NCBI GenBank assembly: GCA_021158895.1
Contig: JAGGSW010000095.1
Span: 1 to 13,405, forward strand
From: Candidatus Odinarchaeota archaeon
GTDB taxonomy: Archaea > Asgardarchaeota > Baldrarchaeia > Baldrarchaeales > DXJG01
Reading direction: 5' to 3'
DNA: 13,405 nucleotides
Made by a program: the position numbers and the translations under genes. The notes below the pieces were generated by a model, which made no database searches, was not told where the DNA came from, and worked only from the letters and a program-made list of their open reading frames with translations. Of this stretch, positions 4,311 to 11,289 are shown piece by piece (the stretch's first letter is position 1; every line of letters starts with the position of its first letter).

Positions 4311-6602
4311 ATGAGCGAGAAATTTGATTTTTCATTCCGGGTGTTATCGGCTATATCTGGTCCATTAAGGGTTGAGATCCTCAAGCTTCTCAGCAGAAGA
4401 AAATTTCTTTCTTTTACCGAAATGATGTATGAGCTCGGTATGACCCCGAAAACGGATGCAGGTAAATTTGCATATCATTTAAATCAGCTTAGAGAAGCTA
4501 ATCTTGTTTTATCTGATGAAAAAACCGGCAAATATTTTTTATCTCCACTGGGAGAGAGAGTAGTTGATTTTCTATGGCTTTTAGAAGATTTCGGACGTAG
4601 AGAATTCGGAGAAATATTTGTTAGAACATCAAAACTAAAAATAGAGCGATTTGATAGAAGTAAAATAGCTGAAGCGCTAAAAAGGGAAGCAGAAGTACCT
4701 CAAGACTTAGCAGAAGAAATAGCAAGAGAAGCTGAAGAAAGATTATTTAAGTTAAAAGTAAAATATTTGACAGCACCATTAATAAGAGAATTCGTAAATG
4801 CTATCTTACTGGAAAAGGGATTCGAGGAGTATCGACATTCATTAACCCGTTTAGGGCTTCCGGTATATGATGTTTCCCAACTTATAAAGACTGCCGGCGA
4901 AAAAACGCTATTCCCAAATCCAGAATTGGCTAGAGGACTTGCGGGGGACTCTGTATTTGAGCAATACCTTCTACTAAAGGTATTACCAAGAAAAATAGCG
5001 GACGCGCATTTATCTGGAAAAATACATATTCCTCGGGCAAATTATTGGATATTAAAACCCTATGGTATTCAACATAACCTCGCATTTCTCTTAAATGAAA
5101 AATTATCCTTAAATGACGCTGGAAGTATTTTTAATCCTTTGATTCCACCCGAAAATGTCAACGATGTTCCACTATATTTGTATAATCTTCTTACATTATT
5201 TGACACGCATTTTTCTTCGGCTCAATCGATTGATTTCTTTAATATTTTTCTGGCTCCATTTTTTAAATCCATAAATCACGAGAAAATTAAAAACATTTTA
5301 AAAAAGATTATAGAACTTTTGAACATGGTAGAAAGAAAAACTACGATTACATTTAATTTAGAATTTTCTATTCCAAAATTTTTAGAAAGTGAACCGGCTA
5401 TAGGTTTTAAAGGAAAAGAAGATGGTACTTATGGTGAATATGAAAATGAATCGAGAAGCATCTTAAGAGCATTAATAGAGATTTTTAAGGAAAAAAGCAG
5501 TAATAACCTGCCTTATATTCAGCCGCAACTTATCTTTAAGATCCGTGAAGTAGATAAATATATGGAGGAGATCGACAAGATATTAGAGCTTTCTTTAGAA
5601 ACAGGGCAGCCTCTTTTTGCCAACTTGACATTAGATTGGCAACTACCTAACACTAACTATAGCGCAACAATTCACAGGCTTGGCACTAGTTTTAGAGGGG
5701 ATTGGAAAACCGATACCATTGGAACGGGATACATGGATTGGATAGCCATAAACATGGTTAGAATCGCCATTACGGCAAAAGGAGATGATAATAGGTTCTT
5801 TGAGAAACTTGAAGACGCAATAAATTGTGCAGTACAAGCTTTTCTAATTAAAAGAGAAGAAATTCGCAAAAGAGTTTCATTAAACAGACTATTACCGTTA
5901 TTAAACCTTAAAATCGACGGATCTCCGTACTTTATGGAAGAAACTGCATCTTACTCAATATGCTATACTGGTCTGCCCGAAGCAATTCAAATTCACACGT
6001 CATCCCACCTCAGCGAAGAAGATGCAATTGATTTCTTAACAAAAGTACTGAAAAATTCTTATGAATTGGTCAAAAAAATAGCAGAGGAGAAAAATCTTAG
6101 ACTTAATGTTATGGAAACACCTAGCATAGGTCCTTCGTTTAGGTTTTTAAAATTAGATAGTTCAATTTTCCGAGATTATAAATATATAATACCGCCTTTA
6201 TATTCTACTGGTATAATTCCAATAAAAAGTGATCTCTCTGTTTCTGAGAAGGCAAAATTAGTGGGTAAAGTTAATGTCTACTTAAAAGGTGGACAAATAC
6301 TCAACATCGACTTAGATGAAGAATTAAAAAATCCCAGTCTTAGTGAAATTAGAAAACTTACAGGCACAATTTTAGCTAGTAATGTGGGGCTTTTCGCTTA
6401 TACGAGAAGTCTAACGTATTGTTTAAATTGCAAAAACCTATTTAAGGGAATCTTAAATATCTGCCCGGTATGCAACCAAGACACTGAAAAAATAGCGTAT
6501 AATACAAGACTAACTGGAACTTACATGTTCATCCATGCAAGAAAAGTTGAGCAAGATATCCTAGATTTCTTAACTAGAAGTAAGTTAATGAAATGGTCAT
6601 AA
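4311..6602 (+). CDS. Winged-HTH / ATP-cone / degenerate class III RNR (NrdD-like) fusion
   Basis: A 763-residue, three-part protein. Residues 9-87 are an ArsR-like winged helix with a wing near EKTGKYFLSPLGERVV. Residues 105-180 resemble an ATP-cone (IERFDRSKIAEAL onward), though the usual basic KRDG start is not intact. From about 185 (PVYDV) the body follows archaeal class III ribonucleotide reductase NrdD, including an AGDSVFEQY-LLKVLP segment and a C-terminal zinc ribbon, Cys704-x2-Cys707 and Cys718-x2-Cys721. The HIHD block is His239-Ile-Pro-Arg. The first active-site Cys position (YCxQHD) is Gly252, and the finger-loop MGCR is Leu-Gly458-Thr-Ser. Apart from the ribbon the protein has only Cys506 and Cys551, and no cysteine precedes 506. 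The glycyl-radical region, TRLTGTY with Gly736, is partly kept. It is thus probably not a reductase but a nucleotide-responsive regulator. No nrdG activase gene is present. It converges on pyrB. Confidence 0.8.
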   Translation: MSEKFDFSFRVLSAISGPLRVEILKLLSRRKFLSFTEMMYELGMTPKTDAGKFAYHLNQLREANLVLSDEKTGKYFLSPLGERVVDFLWLLEDFGRREFGEIFVRTSKLKIERFDRSKIAEALKREAEVPQDLAEEIAREAEERLFKLKVKYLTAPLIREFVNAILLEKGFEEYRHSLTRLGLPVYDVSQLIKTAGEKTLFPNPELARGLAGDSVFEQYLLLKVLPRKIADAHLSGKIHIPRANYWILKPYGIQHNLAFLLNEKLSLNDAGSIFNPLIPPENVNDVPLYLYNLLTLFDTHFSSAQSIDFFNIFLAPFFKSINHEKIKNILKKIIELLNMVERKTTITFNLEFSIPKFLESEPAIGFKGKEDGTYGEYENESRSILRALIEIFKEKSSNNLPYIQPQLIFKIREVDKYMEEIDKILELSLETGQPLFANLTLDWQLPNTNYSATIHRLGTSFRGDWKTDTIGTGYMDWIAINMVRIAITAKGDDNRFFEKLEDAINCAVQAFLIKREEIRKRVSLNRLLPLLNLKIDGSPYFMEETASYSICYTGLPEAIQIHTSSHLSEEDAIDFLTKVLKNSYELVKKIAEEKNLRLNVMETPSIGPSFRFLKLDSSIFRDYKYIIPPLYSTGIIPIKSDLSVSEKAKLVGKVNVYLKGGQILNIDLDEELKNPSLSEIRKLTGTILASNVGLFAYTRSLTYCLNCKNLFKGILNICPVCNQDTEKIAYNTRLTGTYMFIHARKVEQDILDFLTRSKLMKWS

Positions 6603-6650
6603 ATTATTGTTTAAACTGGGAACCTTGCTTTAGATGAACTAGCCACGTTA

Positions 6651-7577
6651 TTATTCTTCTACTGCTCCCAGAACCAGCGCTAAAAGTGCCATTCTAAGAA
6701 GAAGACCGTAATATGTCTGTTTAAAGTACCTAGCATATGGTGTATGATCAACTGCAAAATCAATTTCCTCTACTCTTGGAAGTGGATGAAGTATGATGAG
6801 ACCTTCCTTTGCTTCCTTAAGAGTTTCTAATGTAATTTTATAGGAGCCTCGCACCTTTTCATACTCTGCCGGATCAGAAAACCGCTCTTTTTGGATCCTA
6901 GTTACATAAAGTACATCAACATCCGAAATAACATCCTTTACTTTTGTATATTCATGATAAGTTATGTTTCTCTCTTTCAAGTCATGTAAAACGCTTTCTC
7001 TCATTTTTAACGGTTCCGGTGAAACAAAATATAAATCCACGTCATACAGAGAGAGAGCGTACGCAAGAGAATGAACAGTTCTTCCATATTTCAAATCGCC
7101 AACTAATGCTATTTTTAGACCATCTATTCGTCCTTTTTCACTTTTAATTGTCAGTAAATCTAGAAGCGCCTGCGTTGGATGTTCCTCAGCGCCACTACCA
7201 GCATTAATAACGGGTACAGTGGCTACTTCAGCGGCAAATTTAGCCGCACCTTCTAACGGGTGTCTGAGAACAATGACATCACAATAGTTTTCTACAACAC
7301 GTATCGTATCGTTAAGATTTTCTCCTTTTGCTACGCTTGAGCCTTCTGCACTAGAGAAACCTATACATTCTCCTCCAAGTTTCTTCATAGCAGCCTCAAA
7401 TGAAAGTCTAGTTCTAGTTGACGGTTCGAAGAAGAGAGTTGCCATTATTTTCCCCTTGAGTAAGTCGCTCCCCCTTTTGACGTGCTTTTCCATCTCCTCG
7501 GAAACTTTAAGAATATAGTCGATTTCCTCACGTGTAAAGTCTTTAATGGATACTATATCACGACCCTTAAATTTCAT
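6651..7577 (-). CDS. pyrB: Aspartate carbamoyltransferase catalytic subunit
   Basis: A 308-residue catalytic chain, the usual length. It condenses carbamoyl phosphate with L-aspartate to N-carbamoyl-aspartate, the committed step of pyrimidine synthesis. Visible signatures are the carbamoyl-phosphate loop Phe50-Glu-Pro-Ser-Thr-Arg-Thr-Arg57, the 80s loop with Ser81 and Lys84, His133-Pro-Thr-Gln136 and the aspartate-binding His262-Pro-Leu-Pro-Arg266. The ATG at 7577 is preceded by a GGTGGT Shine-Dalgarno (7586-7581), so the start is secure. The partner gene pyrI begins 78 bases away on the other strand, so the pair is divergent rather than in the more familiar pyrB-pyrI order. Its 3' end converges on the NrdD-like gene with a 48-base gap. 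Confidence 0.98.
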   Translation of the reverse strand: MKFKGRDIVSIKDFTREEIDYILKVSEEMEKHVKRGSDLLKGKIMATLFFEPSTRTRLSFEAAMKKLGGECIGFSSAEGSSVAKGENLNDTIRVVENYCDVIVLRHPLEGAAKFAAEVATVPVINAGSGAEEHPTQALLDLLTIKSEKGRIDGLKIALVGDLKYGRTVHSLAYALSLYDVDLYFVSPEPLKMRESVLHDLKERNITYHEYTKVKDVISDVDVLYVTRIQKERFSDPAEYEKVRGSYKITLETLKEAKEGLIILHPLPRVEEIDFAVDHTPYARYFKQTYYGLLLRMALLALVLGAVEE

Positions 7578-7643
7578 TTAACCACCACTGCTACATTTCT
7601 AAGGAAATTATTATTAACTTTTTTACCAACAATCTTGTGTAAA

Positions 7644-7649
7644 GGAGGT
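7644..7649 (+). promoter_or_regulatory. Strong Shine-Dalgarno of pyrI
   Basis: GGAGGT, six bases before the ATG at 7656, is a near-ideal ribosome-binding site. With GGTGGT ahead of pyrB, both genes of the divergent pair are led mRNAs. The A+T-rich segment between them (about 7605-7625) must therefore hold two promoters, though no clear TATA match stands out. Confidence 0.6.
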
Positions 7650-7655
7650 AAATAA

Positions 7656-8123
7656 ATGAACGAGTCAGAACTTCGAGTACAAAAAATAAAGGACGGAACA
7701 GTAATAGATCATATCACACAGGGCAATGCGCTCAACGTATTAAGAATTCTGGGAATAACTGGGAAGGAGGGAAACATAGTTAGTATAGTTATGAATGTTC
7801 CAAGCAGAAAGCTAGGTAAAAAAGATATTGTAAAAATTGAAGGCAGAGAACTTAATCCAAGAGAAGTTAACATGATTGCATTAATAGCACCAAAAGCGAC
7901 AATTAATATCATAAGAGATTACCAAGTAATTGAGAAAAGAAAAGTTAAACTCCCAAAAGTTATAAAGGGAATAGTGAAATGTATCAACCCCATGTGTGTA
8001 TCAAACAACCCTAGAGAGCCTATAGAGCCAGTATTCACAGTAATAGATGAACATCCCATAAGGTTACGTTGTCAATATTGTGGAATGGTTATGACGCACG
8101 AAGATATTGAAAAGCAATTTTAA
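7656..8123 (+). CDS. pyrI: Aspartate carbamoyltransferase regulatory subunit
   Basis: A 155-residue regulatory chain that binds CTP/ATP and controls the PyrB trimer. The N-terminal allosteric domain has Lys60, Lys94 and the Asp19-His20 pair at the same numbers as the nucleotide-contacting residues of the E. coli protein, so feedback regulation should be intact. The C-terminal zinc domain has Cys109, Cys114, Cys139 and Cys142, which bind the zinc needed for contact with PyrB. It starts at ATG 7656 with a strong Shine-Dalgarno and is transcribed away from pyrB. A TATA-like sequence in the 48-base gap downstream suggests that the ATP synthase genes that follow have their own promoter. Confidence 0.97.
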   Translation: MNESELRVQKIKDGTVIDHITQGNALNVLRILGITGKEGNIVSIVMNVPSRKLGKKDIVKIEGRELNPREVNMIALIAPKATINIIRDYQVIEKRKVKLPKVIKGIVKCINPMCVSNNPREPIEPVFTVIDEHPIRLRCQYCGMVMTHEDIEKQF

Positions 8124-8127
8124 ATTA

Positions 8128-8139
8128 AGTTTATAAACC
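8128..8139 (+). promoter_or_regulatory. TATA box of atpF-atpA
   Basis: AGTTTATAAACC is a good archaeal TATA element centred near 8134. A start at about 8161 gives an 11-base leader before the ATG at 8172. It is the only strong candidate in the pyrI-atpF gap. Confidence 0.5.
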
Positions 8140-8171
8140 TCATATGTAAAATATTCCCGCCGTAAAAAGAG

Positions 8172-8510
8172 ATGGTGAAAATGGAAATAGCGGTTATAGC
8201 GGACCAAGACACTGCTATTGGATTTAAATTAGCGGGCGTTGGACTAATTTATCCTGTTACATCAGTAGAAGAGGCTCGAAGAACATTAGAAAGATTATCA
8301 AAGCGAGACGACATAGGGACAATAATAATAACTGAGAGAATAGCTGACGGTTTAAGAGATATTATAAAGGAACTTTATAAGAAAACATCACTAATTATTG
8401 TAGAAATTCCAGACAAGCATGGGCCAATAGAAAGAGAAGTAGATCCAATTCGTGAATTAATAAGAACAACACTAGGAGTGGAAATTAAGTTTAAGAAAGC
8501 CAAAGAATAA
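8172..8510 (+). CDS. atpF: A-type ATP synthase subunit F
   Basis: A 112-residue central-stalk subunit F of the A1 sector, where it binds subunit D and takes part in rotation. The N-terminal MEIAVIADQDTAIGFKLAGV, the ITERIADGLRD segment and the IEIPDKHGP-like stretch (here VEIPDKHGP) are typical of archaeal NtpF/AtpF. Two starts are possible: ATG 8172 (MVKMEI) and ATG 8181 (MEIAV); GGTGAAA just before the second looks like a Shine-Dalgarno, though it is unusually close. It lies 34 bases before atpA on the same strand, so the two are presumably cotranscribed from the TATA box at 8128-8139. The usual upstream neighbours (subunits E and C) are missing; pyrI stands there instead. Confidence 0.93.
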   Translation: MVKMEIAVIADQDTAIGFKLAGVGLIYPVTSVEEARRTLERLSKRDDIGTIIITERIADGLRDIIKELYKKTSLIIVEIPDKHGPIEREVDPIRELIRTTLGVEIKFKKAKE

Positions 8511-8544
8511 AACTTAGAATTAAAATATCTAATGGGTGTTTAGA

Positions 8545-10320
8545 ATGGAAAAAGTAGGTGTTATATCGAGAATTGCTGGACCACTTGTAGAAGCAGAGGG
8601 CTTAACAGGAGTAAAAATGTATGAGGTTTGTCGAGTAGGTAATGAGGAGTTAATAGGAGAAGTCATAAGAGTAATTGGAGATAAAGCTTACATACAAGTA
8701 TATGAGGAAACTTCGGGAATAAAACCTGGAGAAAAAGTTATAGCAACGGGGTCCCCGTTATCCGTTGAACTTGGACCAGGATTAATAGGTCAAATATTTG
8801 ATGGAATCCAACGACCACTACCAAAAATTAAAGAGGAAACTGGAGATTTTATAAGAAGAGGAGTAAAAACAGAAGCATTACCAAGAGATAAAAAGTGGCA
8901 CTTCAAACCGCAGATAAAGCCCGGGGAAAAGGTAGTTGAAGGAGACATAATAGGTGAAGTACCTGAAACAACACTAGTGACACATAAAGTAATGGTTCCG
9001 ATTGGAATCAGTGGAGAACTTACATGGATAGCACCAGAAGGAGAATATGCAGTAGAGGAAGTAATAGCAAAAGTAAAAACGCCTTTAGGCGAAGAAAAGG
9101 AAATAACAATGTTACAAAGATGGCCTGTTAGAAGAGCAAGACCAATAAAAAATAAACTACCAACCGAAGTACCATTAATAACCGGGCAAAGAATAATAGA
9201 CACCTTATTCCCACAAGCAAAAGGAGGAACAGCAGCAATACCAGGAGGCTTCGGCACCGGTAAAACAGTTATGCTACATCAGCTCGCTAAATGGGCAGAC
9301 ACCGACATTATAGTTTACATTGGATGCGGTGAAAGAGGAAATGAAATGACAGAAGTATTAGAAGACTTTCCAAAACTGAAAGACCCGAGAACAGGAGAAC
9401 CGCTAATGAACAGAACCATACTCATAGCAAACACAAGTAACATGCCTGTCGCAGCACGCGAAGCATCAATATACACTGGAATAACCCTTGCCGAATATTA
9501 TAGAGACATGGGGTACGATGTAGCTTTAATGGCAGATTCTACATCAAGATGGGCAGAAGCATTAAGAGAAATATCAGGTAGACTTGAAGAAATGCCTGGA
9601 GAAGAAGGATACCCAGCATACCTAGCATCTAGGTTAGCCGAATTCTACGAAAGAGCTGGAAGAGCGGAAACGATTGGATCAAAGCCAAGAATAGGATCAG
9701 TTACTGTTTGTGGCGCAGTGTCTCCACCTGGTGGAGACTTTTCCGAACCAGTAACCGTAAACACTCTTAGAATTGTTAAAGTTTTCTGGGCTTTAGACAA
9801 GGACTTGGCTTCTAGAAGGCACTTTCCAGCAATTAACTGGTTAACTAGTTACTCATTATACCTAGAAAATCTAGAGGAATGGTATAAGAAACACATTGCC
9901 GAGGATTGGATAGAACTTAGAAGAACTGCTATGTGGCTTCTACAAAGGGAAGAAGAGCTCAGAGAAATTGTTCAACTTGTGGGTCCAGATGCACTACCCG
10001 AAAGCGAAAGGGTTATCCTTGAAGCGGCAAGAATGATAAGGGAAGACTATCTTCAGCAAAGCGCTCTGCATCCAATAGACACATATTGTCCCTTAGATAA
10101 GGCCTACAGAATGCTGAAAATGATCATAAGATTCTATGAAAGGGCGAAAGAAGTGATTGATCGAGGAGTACCCATGGAGAAAGTTATGAGCTTACCTGTT
10201 CGTGAAAGAATAGCAAGATTAAAAATAGTACCATTAGACCAGGTAAATGAGGTCTTCAGTAAGGTGGAGGAGCAATTAGAAAAGGAATTTGACGAGCTTC
10301 TACAATTAGTACCAGCTTAA
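8545..10320 (+). CDS. atpA: A-type ATP synthase catalytic subunit A
   Basis: A 591-residue catalytic subunit of the A1 head, acting with subunit B in membrane-coupled ATP synthesis or hydrolysis. Features include the beta-barrel N-terminus (KVGVISRIAGPLVEAEGL), the non-homologous insert characteristic of A subunits (about residues 115-185), a Walker A Gly234-Gly-Phe-Gly-Thr-Gly-Lys240-Thr241, catalytic Glu263 in GCGERGNE, and the ALMADSTSRWAEALREISGR block. The P-loop differs from the usual archaeal GPFGSGKT at positions 235 and 238. No intein interrupts it, although inteins occur at this site in other archaea. ATG 8545 is preferred over an in-frame GTG at 8536 because GGGTG stands 6 bases before the ATG and the shorter N-terminus matches the family. 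No atpB or atpD follows. Confidence 0.98.
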   Translation: MEKVGVISRIAGPLVEAEGLTGVKMYEVCRVGNEELIGEVIRVIGDKAYIQVYEETSGIKPGEKVIATGSPLSVELGPGLIGQIFDGIQRPLPKIKEETGDFIRRGVKTEALPRDKKWHFKPQIKPGEKVVEGDIIGEVPETTLVTHKVMVPIGISGELTWIAPEGEYAVEEVIAKVKTPLGEEKEITMLQRWPVRRARPIKNKLPTEVPLITGQRIIDTLFPQAKGGTAAIPGGFGTGKTVMLHQLAKWADTDIIVYIGCGERGNEMTEVLEDFPKLKDPRTGEPLMNRTILIANTSNMPVAAREASIYTGITLAEYYRDMGYDVALMADSTSRWAEALREISGRLEEMPGEEGYPAYLASRLAEFYERAGRAETIGSKPRIGSVTVCGAVSPPGGDFSEPVTVNTLRIVKVFWALDKDLASRRHFPAINWLTSYSLYLENLEEWYKKHIAEDWIELRRTAMWLLQREEELREIVQLVGPDALPESERVILEAARMIREDYLQQSALHPIDTYCPLDKAYRMLKMIIRFYERAKEVIDRGVPMEKVMSLPVRERIARLKIVPLDQVNEVFSKVEEQLEKEFDELLQLVPA

Positions 10321-10328
10321 GCATCAAT

Positions 10329-10362
10329 AATTTTGAATATTTCTTCTCTTCCATTTTCATCT
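10329..10362 (+). terminator. Pyrimidine-rich tract after atpA
   Basis: Just after the atpA stop is a T-rich run with TTTT at 10331-10334, TTTCTTCTCTTCC and TTTTCATC. Archaeal RNA polymerase terminates on such oligo-T tracts without a hairpin. Position and composition are the only evidence. Confidence 0.35.
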
Positions 10363-10379
10363 AACTTAATTTCAATATT

Positions 10380-10392
10380 AACTTTGAAAGTT
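10380..10392. promoter_or_regulatory. 13-base palindrome upstream of methyltransferase gene
   Basis: AACTTT-G-AAAGTT has 6-base arms around a single central base. It lies 42 bases before the ATG at 10435, and TTTCAA at 10370-10375 adds a third related half-site. It could be an operator or merely A+T-rich symmetry. Confidence 0.25.
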
Positions 10393-10434
10393 TCTTTAAT
10401 TTTACTACAAAGTGTAAAATGTGCGTGCAAAGCC

Positions 10435-11271
10435 ATGGAAATAAGATCAGTAGCAAAATTTTACAATGAAGTATCAAATCTTTATGATGGGCCGGATGAT
10501 CTGTTCGACCAACATATGTATAAAGAGTATGAAAAGGAAATAAATTCTTTCAATTTCTCTAATAAAATCGTTTTAGACGTTGGAACAGGAACCGGTTGGC
10601 CAGCACTAGAAATATCCAGACAGAAAAATTCTAGAATAATTGGTCTTGATGTCTCTCCAGGAATGATCAAAATTGCAAAAGACAAAAAGAAGAGAAACAA
10701 CATTAGAAATGTAGACTTTGTCCTAGCATCCGCAGAGAATTTACCTTTCAGATGTAAAATTTTTGATGCGGTAACATGTCTGGGCGGAGTTTTAAATCAC
10801 GTTTTACACTTTAATAGAGCAATTAGCCAAATTAACCAAATTTTGAGAAAAAGGGGTATTTTTGTCTTTGAATTTGACAACTGGAAAAGTTTCGAAACTT
10901 TATGGCGGATACTCGGATTCTATGGGATCAAAGAGCAGAAAGCTGCACTCATAGAAATCATGAGGAAGGGAAGAATAAAAAAACTTGATTTTCCATATAT
11001 GGATACTGAAGGACTCAAATGGATTACCAATTACTATTTTGATAAAAATTTTGTAGAAGAAATATTATCAAAAAAAGGATTTAAAATATTAAAAGCCAGA
11101 GGAATACATGTGCTGATACCACTTCTCCCACCACCAATAATTAGAAAGGTAGAAAAATTATCTGCACTTTACCTAAAAATTTTGAATATATTTGAAAAAA
11201 AGTTCAGTAGACATCCATTTTTTCTAAACTTGGGGATTTCAATAATAATAGTGGCGAGGCTGATCAAGTAA
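10435..11271 (+). CDS. Class I SAM-dependent methyltransferase, substrate unknown
   Basis: A 278-residue protein of the UbiE/Methyltransf_11 type. Motif I is VLDVGTGTGWPALEI (residues 46-60), followed by the acidic ribose-binding Asp72 in GLDVSPGMIKIA and the adenine-side ASAENLPF segment (98-105). FDAVTCLGGVLNHV follows as motif IV. The last 100 residues are a lysine-rich domain with no recognised substrate signature and a hydrophobic stretch at the very end (LNLGISIIIVARLI). The ATG at 10435 is chosen because MEIRSVAKFYNEVSNLYDG is the normal beginning of such enzymes. The frame is open back to a TTG at 10333, but those 34 extra residues look non-coding. It converges on the Trm14-like gene with an 18-base gap. 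Small-molecule, lipid or RNA substrates are all possible. Confidence 0.8.
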   Translation: MEIRSVAKFYNEVSNLYDGPDDLFDQHMYKEYEKEINSFNFSNKIVLDVGTGTGWPALEISRQKNSRIIGLDVSPGMIKIAKDKKKRNNIRNVDFVLASAENLPFRCKIFDAVTCLGGVLNHVLHFNRAISQINQILRKRGIFVFEFDNWKSFETLWRILGFYGIKEQKAALIEIMRKGRIKKLDFPYMDTEGLKWITNYYFDKNFVEEILSKKGFKILKARGIHVLIPLLPPPIIRKVEKLSALYLKILNIFEKKFSRHPFFLNLGISIIIVARLIK

Positions 11272-11289
11272 AGTTGTATTTCTGCAAAT

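Noticed and set aside
4311..6602. Calling the NrdD-like gene a functional anaerobic ribonucleotide reductase (nrdD)
   Set aside because: The expected active-site cysteines and the HIHD motif are substituted, and a DNA-binding domain has been added. Only distant fold features and the radical-glycine region remain.
8536..8544. A GTG start three codons upstream in atpA
   Set aside because: It overlaps the GGGTG that serves as ribosome-binding site for the ATG at 8545, and the family N-terminus fits the ATG.
9244..9267. An intein in atpA
   Set aside because: The subunit reads through the P-loop without interruption and has normal length.
10333..10434. An N-terminal extension of the methyltransferase from a TTG at 10333
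   Set aside because: The 34 residues have no Shine-Dalgarno and look like translated A+T-rich spacer. The family N-terminus matches the ATG at 10435.
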